This document shows positions 11,401 through 23,002 of a stretch of 64,000 nucleotides of DNA, piece after piece; position 1 is the stretch's first letter; each line of letters begins with the position of its first letter. Position numbers and translations under genes: made by a program. Source of the stretch: Monosporascus cannonballus. Taxonomy: Eukaryota > Ascomycota > Sordariomycetes > Xylariales. The stretch lies in the NCBI GenBank assembly GCA_004154925.1, contig QJNS01000237.1:1-64000 (forward strand). Direction: 5' to 3'. Below the pieces are notes generated by a model. That model had not been told where the DNA came from and did no database searches. It worked only from the letters and a program-made list of their open reading frames with translations.

Positions 11401-12680
11401 CTATAAGAACGATATGATTTTCCAGAGCTACGCCGTATAATCAAGAAGGTAATTAAGGACTATAACGTTTGTAATAAGGCCAAAGCAATACGTTATAAGC
11501 CCTACGGGCTACTATAACCCATTAACATTTTTAATAAGGCATAAAATACCATAACTTAGGATTTTATCATTAACTTACTATTATCCAAAGACCCAGTTAC
11601 CGGAATCGAATACGACGGAATATAGGTGATTATCGACAGACTTACTAAGTATAGGTACTTTTTACCTTTTAAAAGAAATATAACGGCAGAATAATTAGCT
11701 TACGCCTTTATTAAATATTATTTCGATAAATACGGAATATTAGAAAAAATTATTTTTAACAGAAATACGTTATTTATTTCGAAATTCGGCACCAGCTTTT
11801 TTAAATAAATAAGTGCCAAACTTAAGTTCTTAATAACATATTATTTTTAAACGGATAGCTAAACCGAAAAATTAAACCAGATTTTGGAATAATATTTTCG
11901 GAGCTATATCAACTATTAATAAGACAATTAGGTAAAGCTTTTACCACTGGTATAAATCGCCTACAATACCTTCGTTAACGGGGATATAGGCGTATCTCCT
12001 TATACGGCTATGTACGGATACGATACAAAGGTAAAACGACCCAAATAACCGTTTAACAAGGTACCAAAAATTACTACGATTACCCTAAGAGCAAAGATAT
12101 TAACGACAGAAATTAAGATAATTTAAACCCGTTTCCAAAACGAATTACGATTCCTTTAATAACGGATAACCCAGTATTATAACAAGAAAAAAATTAAAGG
12201 ATCAATTTTAGCGAAAGGAAATAAGGTTTATTTGCTACGCCAAAAACAAAATGCAACCTCGAATATCTTACAGATTAAAATAAAAAGACTTAGCGATAAG
12301 CTCGATTTTAAAAAATTTAGCCCGTTTAAAGTTAAAGAAATTATTTCCAGGATTAATTACTAACTGTCGTTACCCAAAAACATAAAAATACACCTTATTT
12401 TCCATGTTTTTTTGCTTAAATCAGTACCTAAAAACGCCCCGTTAGAAATAGACCTAAAATTCGAAAAAGATTTAAACGAATACGAAGTTAAATAAATATT
12501 AAATTCCAGAATAATTAAAAATAAAATCCAATACCTAATTAAATAAAAAGGATATTTATATAAAAAAAATACGTAGGAACCATTTAACCATTTAACGAAT
12601 ACGATAAACCTAATTAAGACGTTTTACCGCCAAAATCCTAACCAATTATTTTCAATACAGCCAAGGTTACAGGCGATAAC
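8420..12680 (+). pseudogene. pol pseudogene (PR-RT-RNaseH-IN-chromodomain) of element B
   Basis: Motifs in order: a protease site read as IINSGIKGNFIS near 9,307-9,342; reverse transcriptase from about 10,030 with WFTAFDFRNSYY and YLDNILIYS (10,284-10,310); an RNase H start DVSDYVLGAVL near 10,746-10,778; integrase core text including VIIDRLTKYRYFLPF near 11,629-11,673; and a C-terminal chromodomain at about 12,475-12,620 (YEVK, then LNSRIIKNKIQYLIK, KGY and EPF). Asp-to-Asn changes at the protease and YxDD sites fit G-to-A RIP. Many stops; not functional. Confidence 0.88.
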
Positions 12681-12766
12681 GGTCCCCCGCTTAAATCCAA
12701 ACTTTCGGCGTTCTAGTCGAAGGAAATAAACGCCTTTATTATGGCGTTTATCTTTAAAGTAAGCTA

Positions 12767-13249
12767 CACTTATTCCGTTTCCATATAATGTCGCTCTTTT
12801 TCCATCTTTTCCCGTTTTTTTAACTGGTCCAGTTCGTAACTTTCAAAAAGCAACTATAACCCTTTTTTTTTCAAAATGTTTTCCTAACGACGCAAGCGTT
12901 ACAGCTTATTTATTCTTTTCGATATCTTTTTTTGAAATTTTCATTACAGTTTTACGAACTCGTTTTTAGTAATACGACGCTCCTTTTAAAGGCGGTTACG
13001 TTCGGAATTAATATTTTTTAACGAAAATATGGTAATCGTTAGTCCGTTATAGTAATGTTGACGACGGGTATAATAATAACAGCTTAGAATATTCTTTGTT
13101 ATAAAGCACTTAAATTCCTTAGATAAAAAGCAGTTAAAATAAGGTAATACCTTAAATCCAAACTTGAAAATATAAGTAAACCGGTTATTGCAAGTTTAAC
13201 GCTGGTTCGTACGGGAAAGGCGCGCCGATTTTTCTGCTTAACCTGCCAT
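12767..13249 (-). pseudogene. antisense ORF between pol and 3' LTR of element B (decayed)
   Basis: Reading the minus strand from an ATG at 13247-13249 gives a continuous protein-like frame of about 160 codons broken only by about ten TAA/TAG/TGA codons of the kind made from CAA, CAG or TGG by transitions. The first half has spaced cysteines with basic and aromatic residues (for example YFNCFLSKEFKCFI and LSCYYYTRRQHYYNG). The second half is a charged coiled-coil-like stretch (SERNRL, KERRITKNEF, LKKREKMEKERHYMETE). No frameshifts are needed. I cannot name its function; a cysteine-rich nucleic-acid-binding or regulatory role is a guess. Confidence 0.6.
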
Positions 13250-13344
13250 AATAAGTTGGCGGTAAAAAAAATAGTTTTTAATTAGAAAGGAGGAATACTT
13301 ACCTTTTTATCTTTGGGATAAAGATCCTGAAAGGAAAAAAATAA

Positions 13345-13763
13345 TATTACGGATCCCCGAATAAACCCGTTCTGGAGGCCCTAGGGCTGCAGAAAAGGGA
13401 AAAGCTTCACATTTTAAATTACGTAATTTAAAATAATTTAATTAATTTATTAAATTATATAAATTATTATGATTTAGGTAATTTAACAGATTTAAGAAAT
13501 TAATATCATATTAGTAAAATGGAAGAAGGTATAAGATTTTAGGTTTCTTATGTAAATAGCCACTTACTTAGTTCCGCTTTTTAGCTATTAATCTAAGTTT
13601 TTAGCCAGAGGTAATTATACCGTTCTCTAATTAAAAGAGGAATACCTTGAAATCTCCTTAACGAACATACTGAATCATTCTTCGCCTTATTGTTACCTGC
13701 AAATCAAGACCCTTTTCGGATACTGCTTATACCTCCAGGTGGATGTATGACAGGTTCGTTACA
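13345..13763 (+). repeat. 3' LTR of element B
   Basis: 419 bp, begins TATTACGGATCC and ends GTTCGTTACA. Differences from the 5' LTR are nearly all C/T or G/A transitions. Confidence 0.95.
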
Positions 13764-13768
13764 TAATA
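13764..13768. repeat. target-site duplication TAATA, right
   Basis: Five bases directly after the 3' LTR of element B, matching 6473-6477. Confidence 0.85.
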
Positions 13769-14440
13769 AGGCAAAAAAAGAAGAAAAAAAAGTTGATTCG
13801 ATTTCTGTTCAGTCAGAATTCATTATTACTACAACTATTTAAATTCGAAACGACCTCTTAAAATACGAGAATTATTCTATTTGTTAGGATTTTAAGATTA
13901 AAGCCTGTAAGTATTATCCGGGATAAACGGCTTCCAGAATAACCATAGAATTAGGATGCCAGTATTATTTTGATTTCCAGAAATATGAGATACATGTAAA
14001 GAACGGCCAGTTTCGACTAGATATTAATAATTACGAATAATTATCCCTAGAACTTTATAACTTTTCAAAATAAATTATTTATTAAAAATACCAATAATAA
14101 ATCCTTATAATTCGTTATATTTTGTAGTCTATTATTTTAACGATTATTTCGTTTACTCTCCAATCTAGAAAAACAACGATTTTAGGCCTAGGTAAAACGA
14201 AAAAAACTTTTACCGAGCTAGATAACGAATCTCGATATATAGAAACGTTACGATAACTAGAATACCTTAAGTTTTGCTACTTATATCCCGAATTAGAACA
14301 AAGTTAAAAACCTATATCGTAAGAATGCTTATATTACTTTTCGATATTTGGCGTCTAATATAAAGCTCTTAGATATAGAAACACCTTTTTCGGAAATTTC
14401 TTTTTCTGACCCCATAATTTAGAAAATATTATAAATCTTT
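13764..14440 (+). mobile_element. older chromodomain-gypsy copy A, continuation after element B
   Basis: Parallels 8,343 to about 9,010 of element B (end of gag and early pol), continuing copy A from 6477. Similarity fades near 14,440, where a minus-strand element begins. Confidence 0.8.
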
Positions 14441-17400
14441 AGATATTTATATAACTAATATTCGTATATATCTCGGATTAAATCCTTTTAATATTTTTCT
14501 AAAATTTGTATTTTATTTATTCTTTAGTTTTTTTTTAAAAAAAATTATCGTTATATTATTAGATCTTCTAATATATATCAAAAGGTACTGCTCAAATTAT
14601 TACAATCTGTTACGGTCATAAATATCTTTTCATGGTAATATTAAAGATTATATAGCTAATTTTGACCAATTCTTTTTCGAAATTTGGTCGTTTGCTTAAG
14701 GCAGTTATTTTATCATTCTTTAAGCTTTTTTTATAAATAATAACGAAATCAAATTTCACTAATTTTTCCGCATAACAAAGTTATTATTTTATAAGTTTCC
14801 TAATCGTAGTAAATCGAGTAAGATTTTAATAATCTCTATAGGTTTTAATCTAATATAAGTTTTTCTTTAAAAAATACCTAAATTTTCGAAATGCTATAAT
14901 AATAGCAATAAATTCCTTATTTGGAATACCGTAATTAAATTCGGTTTCTTTTACTTTATATAAAAAATACAATAAGATGCAATTTGCCTTACTTATTTCG
15001 TTATCCGATTATTACGCTTAACGCGTAATCTAAAATGTCGGTTTTTAATTTAATAAAGCGTACTAAATTGTATATAATTAATATTGGCTTATTAATAATT
15101 ATATCCTGAATATTATAAAACACCTTTTCTGTTTTAAACGTTTATTTAGACCTTTTTTCTTTTTTTATAAAATTCGTTAAAGGTATATTTATTTTGCTAA
15201 AATTTCGAATAAATTTCCTGTAATAATTGGCGAATTTAAAAAAATACCTATACTTTTTTAATTATAATTAGCATTTACTATTTTATAAATACAGCAATTT
15301 TCGTAAGGTTTATTCTAATATATCCTAATGTAATAATATATCCTAAATATTTTATTTTTCATACGTAAAACAAATTTTTCTTTTTGTATTAATAAATAAC
15401 GTTACGTTTTATAAAGCTTAAAAATTTTATGAACGTATTTCATATATGCTTTTTCCGTTTCTAAGAAAATAAGAATATGGTCGAAATAATACACGACAAA
15501 AATATCGAAGTATTTTTGTAACACATAATTTACTAACCGTTAAAAAATTACTAATATATTTATAAGTCTTATTAATATAATTAAATACTTAAATAATCTA
15601 TATTTTGTCCTTAAAATTATTTTTATTCGTATTTCTTTAATTTTAATAAGGTCATATCCATCTTTAATATTAAATGCTATAAATTATTAAATTCTATAAA
15701 ATCTGGTTTTTATTTCTATAATCAAATATAATAATATTCCATCCTTAATAATAATATCGTTTAATTATTAATAATTAACTATAAGTCGTAATTTTCCTTT
15801 TTTTTGGATACGAAAAATGTTAAATAACATATTAATAATTTCGAAAATTATATCCACTCTTTTGTAATCGATCTTCTAGATATTCTTTAAAAATATATAA
15901 TTTATTTCCGTTAAAATTTTAAATAAGGTAAAACTTCGTTAAAAATCTTTTTTTAAAGATTATCTTATAATCTTATTTACTATATTCTAATAATTTTATA
16001 TTAAGCTTTTTTCTGAAAAGCTATTTATATTTATAGTATTATAATAACATATGAATTAGTTTTTCTAACTTTTAAAGCTATTATTTTAAGTCGTTATTTA
16101 ATTGCTTTAGTTTCGTTTTAATAATAATAACGATATGTTGTATTTTTCTTTAATATCTATTTTTTCGAATATTTTACCTCTTTAAGTAATAAGGTTTTTA
16201 TTATATCCTTATACCTGCATTTATCGCTATTTTTGATCGAATATTAAAATCTTAAATCTTTTTTTTCTAATTTGCTAATAAGGTACAAAACGAACTTTAC
16301 CTAATTAATTTCTCCGTTAATTAAGATCTTATATTAATATATCCATAGCCTTTCGAAAATTATATCGTAATTCCTAAACAAAACGATATTGAAATCAACT
16401 ATCTTTTATCGTCCTTAAATAAAAATCTTAGAATAATTAATTTCGTTTATAATTTTCCCGTTATTATAAGCAAATTCCTAATTTTCGACATTTGTCACTA
16501 TATAAGGTTCTAATATATATGTTTATAATAATTTAAGCTTATTAATTATATTTGGTATAATATAATTTTCGCCTAAATCTCCGTAATCTATTATTACGGT
16601 ATACTAATACGTTCCAATTCGTATATCTAAAGTAATAAAGTTATTAACGATTTTTATCGTCGCATTTAAAGCTCTTTTTAAAAGTTCCTTTTAATTCCTT
16701 TAGGTTTCGTTATCTTATAATTCTCTTATAGGTAATTTTCTTTTTTTAATCTTTATTTAAATATATCGAACCTTATTTATATTTTTATATTTAACGCATT
16801 AAAATGCTATATTTATCGTTATTACCGACATATTATTTCTTTTAAATATATGAGTTATATTTGGTTTTGTTATAAATGTTCTTATTATTAAAAAAAATAT
16901 TTTTTATAGTTTCGATTATATTCTATTATATATTATGCTAATTAATTTTTAAAGTTTGCTTATAAATTAACATATTTCGTTTTTAATAACCTTGTATCGT
17001 AAAAATTTATAATAAATACCAATTAAAAATGGAGATTTATAATAGCTTTTTAGTAAAGTTTTTTCATTATATACTAAATTAACTTTTTTTCCGTTTAATA
17101 GTTATATTATTAATAATTATAAAAAGGGTTTTTTTACAAGTATTATTTTTTTAGGCCAACTTTTTACTTCGGCCAGTTATTAAATATTTTTGACTTTATA
17201 AATTGAAAATATCGATATTATTAGTTATCGTTCTTATTATTTCCGATTCGGTTCAGAAAATCGAATGCTTTATAATATATACAGATAATTCGTACGTAAA
17301 TACATTATTTCTATTTTTTGTAATCGGAATATTTTCGTCATTGATAATATATAGCATATATTTTTGCCGTATCTATTAAGAGTTCCGGAATAAACCTTTC

Positions 17401-19064
17401 TATTTAATTCTAATATTCGCATAATTATCTTTATAACATTATTTATTATGTTTACGATATTTATCAAACTGATTTTCTGGCTTTTCGCATTCTTTATTGG
17501 ACTTTTCGCTATGTAGGGTTTGGTACATACTTAGGCCGAATTATATTAATAAATTTATTTTCGTTTTTTTAATTTTATTTGGATTATTCTTTAAATATTG
17601 GTTTTTAGTTATTTTAACGAGATTTCTTAGACGGCTTACACTATATTACCTTATGCCTTATCTTATTGCAATTAAAATATTTAATCTAGCTTTAATTGGT
17701 TCTATAAATAACTTTTACTTCTATAAATCCTGATTTTATATCGTAAGAAATGTTATTATGCCGAAAATATTAATATTAACTGTATATCGGGATTTATTAT
17801 TATTTTTTCTTTTCGTACCTTTAATATGTTAGGCGTATTATCGATTATCGATCTTAACTGCCATAACGATATAATTCGACAAATAATTATGCTAATTAAG
17901 CTTAAAAAGCCTTTTTTATATTTTTTTAAGTCGTCGAAAAATTTGGCTATTAATATTTTTTATTTTTAACTTAGTTTAAAAACTAGCCAAACGAACGTAT
18001 TGCCGTAATTAAATGTCGATCCTTTTTATTATAATTATTAGGCTTATATTTCAGCTTTTATATTTTTTATTACTTCGAAAACTTTCGTTAATATTTACTT
18101 AAATTATTCGTAATCGTTATATAGATATATTATTTCTGGACTTCAATGTTTAATTAATAAAATAACTTATTTTCTTATAATGAACTTAAACCAAATAATT
18201 AGATTTTTGGTAAATCTTTTAATTACGAATTTTATTTTTCTAATAAATATAATTAATTAGATAAGAAAATACCCGAAATAAATTCTGTATTAAATTAAAA
18301 ATAATTATAACTTAATTAAGGTTTTATTAAAAAGTTCTAGCTTAGGAAATTTAAGAACGTTTTCTAGTTTTTTAGTAAAATTTAGCTAAATAACCTAGCT
18401 TATTTAAAAAGGCTTGCCGGTTTCGAAAGCTTTTTATAGGCGGCTTAAAAGGACGTCGTAAGATTATTATTATTTCTCTTAAGCTAAATAATGCGTTCGT
18501 TTATGGCATCTAGACGTCGAAAAACTTTTTCGCGAAAAAGGCGAGATTTTTCCTTTTTTTTCGGATTTTACTCTAATATCCGAGCTATCAAAAACTTAGT
18601 AAATAAGCTATTCGGGCTGCTTGCTAGTAAACATAATGTTGGCGATATTGCTTAAAGTTTAATGGTATTTTTAAATAAAAACATATAACGTATAACGGCT
18701 AAAAGGTTTAATTAATTATTAAACTTTAATCGTACGAATTTATATTAATAGAAATATAATAAGAAATTAAGCAATAAATATAATAACATATTACGTCTTA
18801 TAATATCAAATGTTCTTTAGGTAACGAATTATTATTATAAGTTAAAATTATTTAAATTATAGAAATAATAAGCGTATATATCTTTCTTTTTTTTAGCTTA
18901 ATTACTTATGATCACGCAGCCGGTGGTGATCATAATCGTTTAGGATTACCTTTGATTACTGATGATTATTGGCTTAGCAGTGATCACTATCACGTAACCC
19001 GAAGGTAGCCCGTATGATCCTTGCCTAACCGTTTTTTGAAGTCGGAGCTTGTTGGGTCGTAACA
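14440..19064 (-). mobile_element. minus-strand Ty3/gypsy element C, truncated and RIP-degraded
   Basis: Read on the minus strand: an LTR-like segment (19064 down to about 18789), a gag-like stretch around 18,650-17,900, and pol with a reverse transcriptase signature near 15,530-15,455 (KYFDIFVVYYFDHILIF, a decayed YxDD box). The element stops around 14,440 within or just after reverse transcriptase, so integrase and the other LTR are missing. Decay is stronger than in element B. Confidence 0.65.
18789..19064 (-). repeat. probable LTR of element C
   Basis: On the minus strand the segment begins TGTTACGACCCAACAAGC at 19064 and ends near a degraded GACGTAATA at about 18789 (about 276 bp). It includes a less degraded stretch with repeated TGATCA-type motifs (18,905-19,000). 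No second copy is in the window, so boundaries rest on terminal motifs only. Confidence 0.45.
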
Positions 19065-19118
19065 TATTCATCTACGATTCTTATCTTTGGGACAAAGATT
19101 CTTGAAAAAGAGAAATGA
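19065..19118 (+). mobile_element. 3' end of an internal gypsy region, related to element B
   Basis: The text ttatctttgggacaaagatt (19,081 onward) matches the sequence just before the 3' LTR of element B (about 13,309-13,344). It joins directly to the LTR at 19119 and probably belongs to copy A. Confidence 0.65.
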
Positions 19119-19556
19119 TATTATAAAAACAAAGATTTCTATCTCCAAAAGACCTATTTTTAAGACCTAACGCGGACCTGTTACAGCTAAACCCCGGATA
19201 AGAAAACTTGGTTTTCGAAATAATCTAATTGATCTAGATAATCTAACTAATTTGGAACCAAATTACATAAATTATATTAATTATATAAATTTACGATATA
19301 TATATTTTAAGGAATTAAAATATATAAGAAATTAATATTTTATACAAGTAATACTTACTTAATTTTATTTTTTAATTATTAATCTAAGTTTTTAATCCGG
19401 AAATAACTGTATCGTTTTTTAATTAAGGAAAAAGTTTTTAAATCTCTTTAATAAATAGACCACTAAATTATTGCTCGCCCTATTGTTATCTGTATATTAA
19501 GATCTCTTTCGGATATTGCTTATATTTCTAGATAGATGTATAACAGATTCGTTATA
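19119..19556 (+). repeat. diverged LTR of the element A/B family
   Basis: 438 bp, starting TATTATAAAAAC and ending ATTCGTTATA. The second half parallels the element B LTR closely while the first half is diverged. Position and orientation fit the 3' LTR of copy A after loss of its pol region. Confidence 0.75.
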
Positions 19557-20469
19557 CCAACTTAATAGTTTTAAATTTTATAATTAATACTCCTATTATT
19601 AGCCTTAACGCTAAAATAACCCTATTAATCAATACTAGCAAATCTTAAAAAATACCTCTAAACAAACCTTATACGGAATATCAATTTATAGAGGCGGAAA
19701 TATTCCAAAATATATTATTTAATAAGTCAACTCTACTTGTTCAATTATATGAAAAAAAAATATTAATCTTTTTTCGAATTTCTTTAATTATAAAGAAAAT
19801 TACAAACTTTACAACCTTATTCCTTTTTTATCTACGTTAATAATCTAATCTACATTATTAATTATATCGGCATTACTTAAGCTTTAATCAATCCGATATC
19901 TATATAAATACGTTGTTAATAATGTATTCTCGTCTTTATAGTCCTAACAAATCGATTTTTAAGAATTGATTTTAATTAATTATAATTAATTAATCCTTAA
20001 TCTTAATTAATACGTACTTATTGTCCAATTTTTAAATATCCGAATTCCGCCTTATTAAATACAACTTTTCAAAAAAATACGTTATATTCTAAATTATGCC
20101 GTCGGTTTAAAATATAAGTTATCAGGCTCTATCCTTAAATCTGTACATCCTTAAGTATATAATCTTTCGAAATCGGTCAACTAAAAATTGTACTTAAGAC
20201 AAAATGTCTTAAACGATTAATTTCTAAATATTTTCTTTAATTAATAATATCTTAAAATCGTCTTGTTATTATCGGCTATATATACCGTCGTCATTCTATA
20301 AAGCGCATTATATATTTTTGTATTTTTATAATCGTAAATATAATTACTCGCGTTTTTAATTAAAACTTTATATTCTTTAATTATTAATCAAAAAGTGGAA
20401 AATTACTTAGGCAGCTAACAAAAGACAGTTTTGTTTTCTTCGCAAGCAAATAAATTAAACTAAAGAAAG
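19557..20469. other. AT-rich RIP-like DNA, element unknown
   Basis: Very AT-rich DNA with no long open frame. It is probably decayed transposon sequence, but I could not place motifs of any family with confidence. Confidence 0.5.
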
Positions 20470-20732
20470 TTAATCTTAATTAATACGGATGAACAAATTA
20501 TATCATAATATAAAAAAAGGTTTGTTGAAATAAAGAACTTAGTTAGATTATATTAATAATATTAAACCTTAATAACTAAAACTTTAAAAACGATAATAAG
20601 TAATAGTCGTAATAATTATAGTATTAGGGTTAAACTTATAGCGAAAAAGAACTCCTTAATATATATTTAACTTTCAGACCTTTTAATTAGCGGAGGCTGA
20701 TTATGAGTATAACACTCTGTCTCACTTCAATA
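20470..20732 (+). repeat. LTR-like direct repeat, copy 1
   Basis: About 263 bp, sharing order and spacing with 22111-22376. Both contain attaataatatt.gaac/aacc, ataagtaatagtc, gaactccttaatatatat and gctgattatgag, and end in a ccc/tcacttt(c)aata terminus. They may be the two LTRs of a 1.9-kb remnant or two solo LTRs. Confidence 0.65.
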
Positions 20733-22110
20733 TATAATAATATCACTGGTAATTCTTTTATTGCAGATATAATAACATTAAAGCCGCTTATTTTCTAAAT
20801 TTAAATTTAGCTATATAGGTCTTAAATTTTATTTTTTAAAAAGGATTCAATAGGTATATCAACTTGAATTTCACGCGTATATAAAGCACTATATTTATCG
20901 GATAGAATTTAGTTATTTTAGAAACTTTCTATTTAACTTTTATTTAAAAAAATAAAATAAAAGTTAACGATTTTAATATCGGTAAAGAAAATTAACCTTT
21001 TTTAAACGCGATTTAAATTCAGAACTTGTTTGTTTATAACTAAAATACGTGCTTTTTTTGTTTAAGAAATATATATAAGCTAAAATAAGCGAGGTTGATA
21101 TTAGCTGAAATACGTAATTATATTTTATAAATTTATATTAGTTTTTACAATAGAACAAAAATATGAATACTATAAATAACATGTTATTAAAGTTCGATAA
21201 CTACAAATTACGTTTCTATTATATTTTAATCGAGAGGTAGAGATTTTTAAAATTGTATTTTAAATCAATAATACTTATTTACTTTAAAATATTAAATTTT
21301 ATTCGATATTTTCCTATATAAAAATAAAGTCAATAATATATATTAAGTTTTATCAAGTAAAAATATATAATATTATTAATAATACGTTTCATTATTTAAA
21401 ATATTTTCTATTATAAATAAATATAATTATCTCACGATACCTCTGTAATTATTATAAATACTTAAACCTGTTATGATTATTATTATTAGTTCATAAATTT
21501 TAAAGAATTTCGAAATATTCTAATATTAAAAACTAAGATAAGTTTTAATATAAATCATATTTTCTAAATTAAGTTAAATATATAAAAAGTTATTATATAA
21601 TATAATTTTTCACCTATAATGATCAATTAAAAGCTTTAAAAATTAAAAAATATATTATTTATATAAAGTTTGTATTAGATAATATGTATTTATTTATATA
21701 AATCTATAAAATTAATGGTTATAATAAAAATATACGTAATTAGCCTAATTGGCATTATTACTAATATTTCTTTTATTCGATATCTTGTTTTTCTTTTTTA
21801 TATAAAATAGCTATTAGTTCGGTTTAAAATAGGACCTTATAGAACTAAAATATAGCTTGTTTAATTATAAAAGAGATGAATAAATTGCTATATTCGAAAT
21901 TATTATATATAATACTTATTATAACAATATATTATATAACCGGTTTTAATATATTAGGTTAACTTCATACTTAAAGCTTTAATTTAAATCTGTAATATAT
22001 AATGTAAATATGTATTATTAATTTTTTTAAAAAAATTAATGTTATATGTAATAATAGATTATTTATTTTACGAGCAGTTATTATTATAATTAATTAAGGT
22101 AAGGGGGAAT
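20733..22110. other. AT-rich DNA between two LTR-like repeats
   Basis: Strongly AT-rich, no coding frame, no motif identified. If the flanking repeats are an LTR pair this would be the decayed interior. Confidence 0.4.
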
Positions 22111-22376
22111 TAGTTTTGATTAATACGAATATATATAATACGATTCGAAAAATAATTACTAAAATAAAAAACTTAAACCGATTATATTAATAATATTGAA
22201 CTTCGATAAATAAAGTTTGGGAAAATATAATAAGTAATAGTCTTAATGATACTAATAGTGGTTCGCCTTGCGGTTAAATCCATAGCGAAGAAGAACTCCT
22301 TAATATATATGCGAGATCCTAATTTTCTGATTAGCCAAGGCTGATTATGAGCGTAACATCCTGCCCCACTTTAATA
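22111..22376 (+). repeat. LTR-like direct repeat, copy 2
   Basis: About 266 bp, parallel to 20470-20732 but with more G and C retained (for example ggttcgccttgcggttaaat at 22,260 onward). The preceding aaggtaaggggga could be a polypurine tract. Confidence 0.65.
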
Positions 22377-22632
22377 AACTAAGTGTTTTACTTAAATCAT
22401 AAATATTTTAAATAATAACCATAAAACTATTATAAACATTTTTATGATAACTCTATAAAAGGGACTCAATTCTAAAATTTAAGGAAACTTATATCAGCTT
22501 TCGGTCCAGTTATCCATACTCCATAACGCCGGCGCATGATCACGGTTTCATGAACGTTGCACCGTTCCGTAGCGCAAGCAAATCGCCACCAGTACCCCAC
22601 CTACACTCCTATTGCGCCTGAAAGTAGAGGTT

Positions 22633-23002
22633 TCATTTCGTTCGTTGTGCGTCGTACGCCTTGATGGCCGCCTCCAGGGATTCGAGGCTCGAGCGGTCCC
22701 CGTAGGCGTCCATCATAGCCTCCGATATCCGGCGTTGTTCCAGCTCTTGCCGCGACTGGGCGTACCCTTCTTGCCTCTCGATCTGTCTCTCTTGGTACTG
22801 CTTTAGGCCATAACCTATGGGTCACCCGTTAGCTCCGGGGACATTGCGCGATTCGACATCAAGTCAACCGACCTATTCCCACGGCAGCGATGGCGGCGAT
22901 TGCAAGTCTTTTCTCCACCCGGCCTGATTTATGGAGAGTCGGGAGATAGGTCGGATGGACCTGTGTGGTGTGGTAGAACGGCTTAGTTGCGTGCGGTGTC
23001 AT
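22633..23002 (-). CDS. small single-pass membrane protein, two exons, unnamed
   Basis: Exon 1 is 23002-22873 and exon 2 is 22814-22633, encoding 103 aa. The 58-bp intron has donor GTCGGT (unusual), branch GCTAACG and acceptor CATAG, and the frame joins precisely through a split Gly codon. Residues about 33-49 form a transmembrane segment (LAIAAIAAVGIGYG) preceded by basic GRVEKR. The C-terminal half is a charged helix (QYQERQIERQ...) ending in MMDAYGDRSSLESLEAAIKA, which looks constrained. I do not recognise a named family; similar short proteins may be mitochondrial, but that is inference. It is the first gene next to the repeat block. Confidence 0.72.

Larger units (their letters stand above)
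6478..13763 (+). mobile_element. Ty3/gypsy chromovirus-type LTR retrotransposon B, structurally complete, RIP-mutated
   Basis: The 7,286-bp element is bounded by two 419-bp LTRs (6478-6896 and 13345-13763), starting TGTTAC (TATTAC in the 3' copy) and ending CGTTACA, and flanked by the 5-bp duplication TAATA (6473-6477 and 13764-13768). Order inside: gag with CCHC knuckle, protease, reverse transcriptase, RNase H, integrase, C-terminal chromodomain, then an antisense ORF before the 3' LTR. All coding frames carry stops. The two LTRs differ almost only by transitions, as RIP produces, so LTR divergence cannot date the insertion. It cannot be autonomous in this state. Confidence 0.93.

Noticed and set aside
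19557..20400. Possible copia-type pol remnant on the minus strand
   Set aside because: Tried several frames; no integrase or RT motif could be placed without guessing.
3400..22500. CRISPR-like arrays or bacterial insertion in the AT-rich block
   Set aside because: Repeats are dispersed transposon copies, not regularly spaced short repeats, and all coding traces are eukaryotic transposon proteins.
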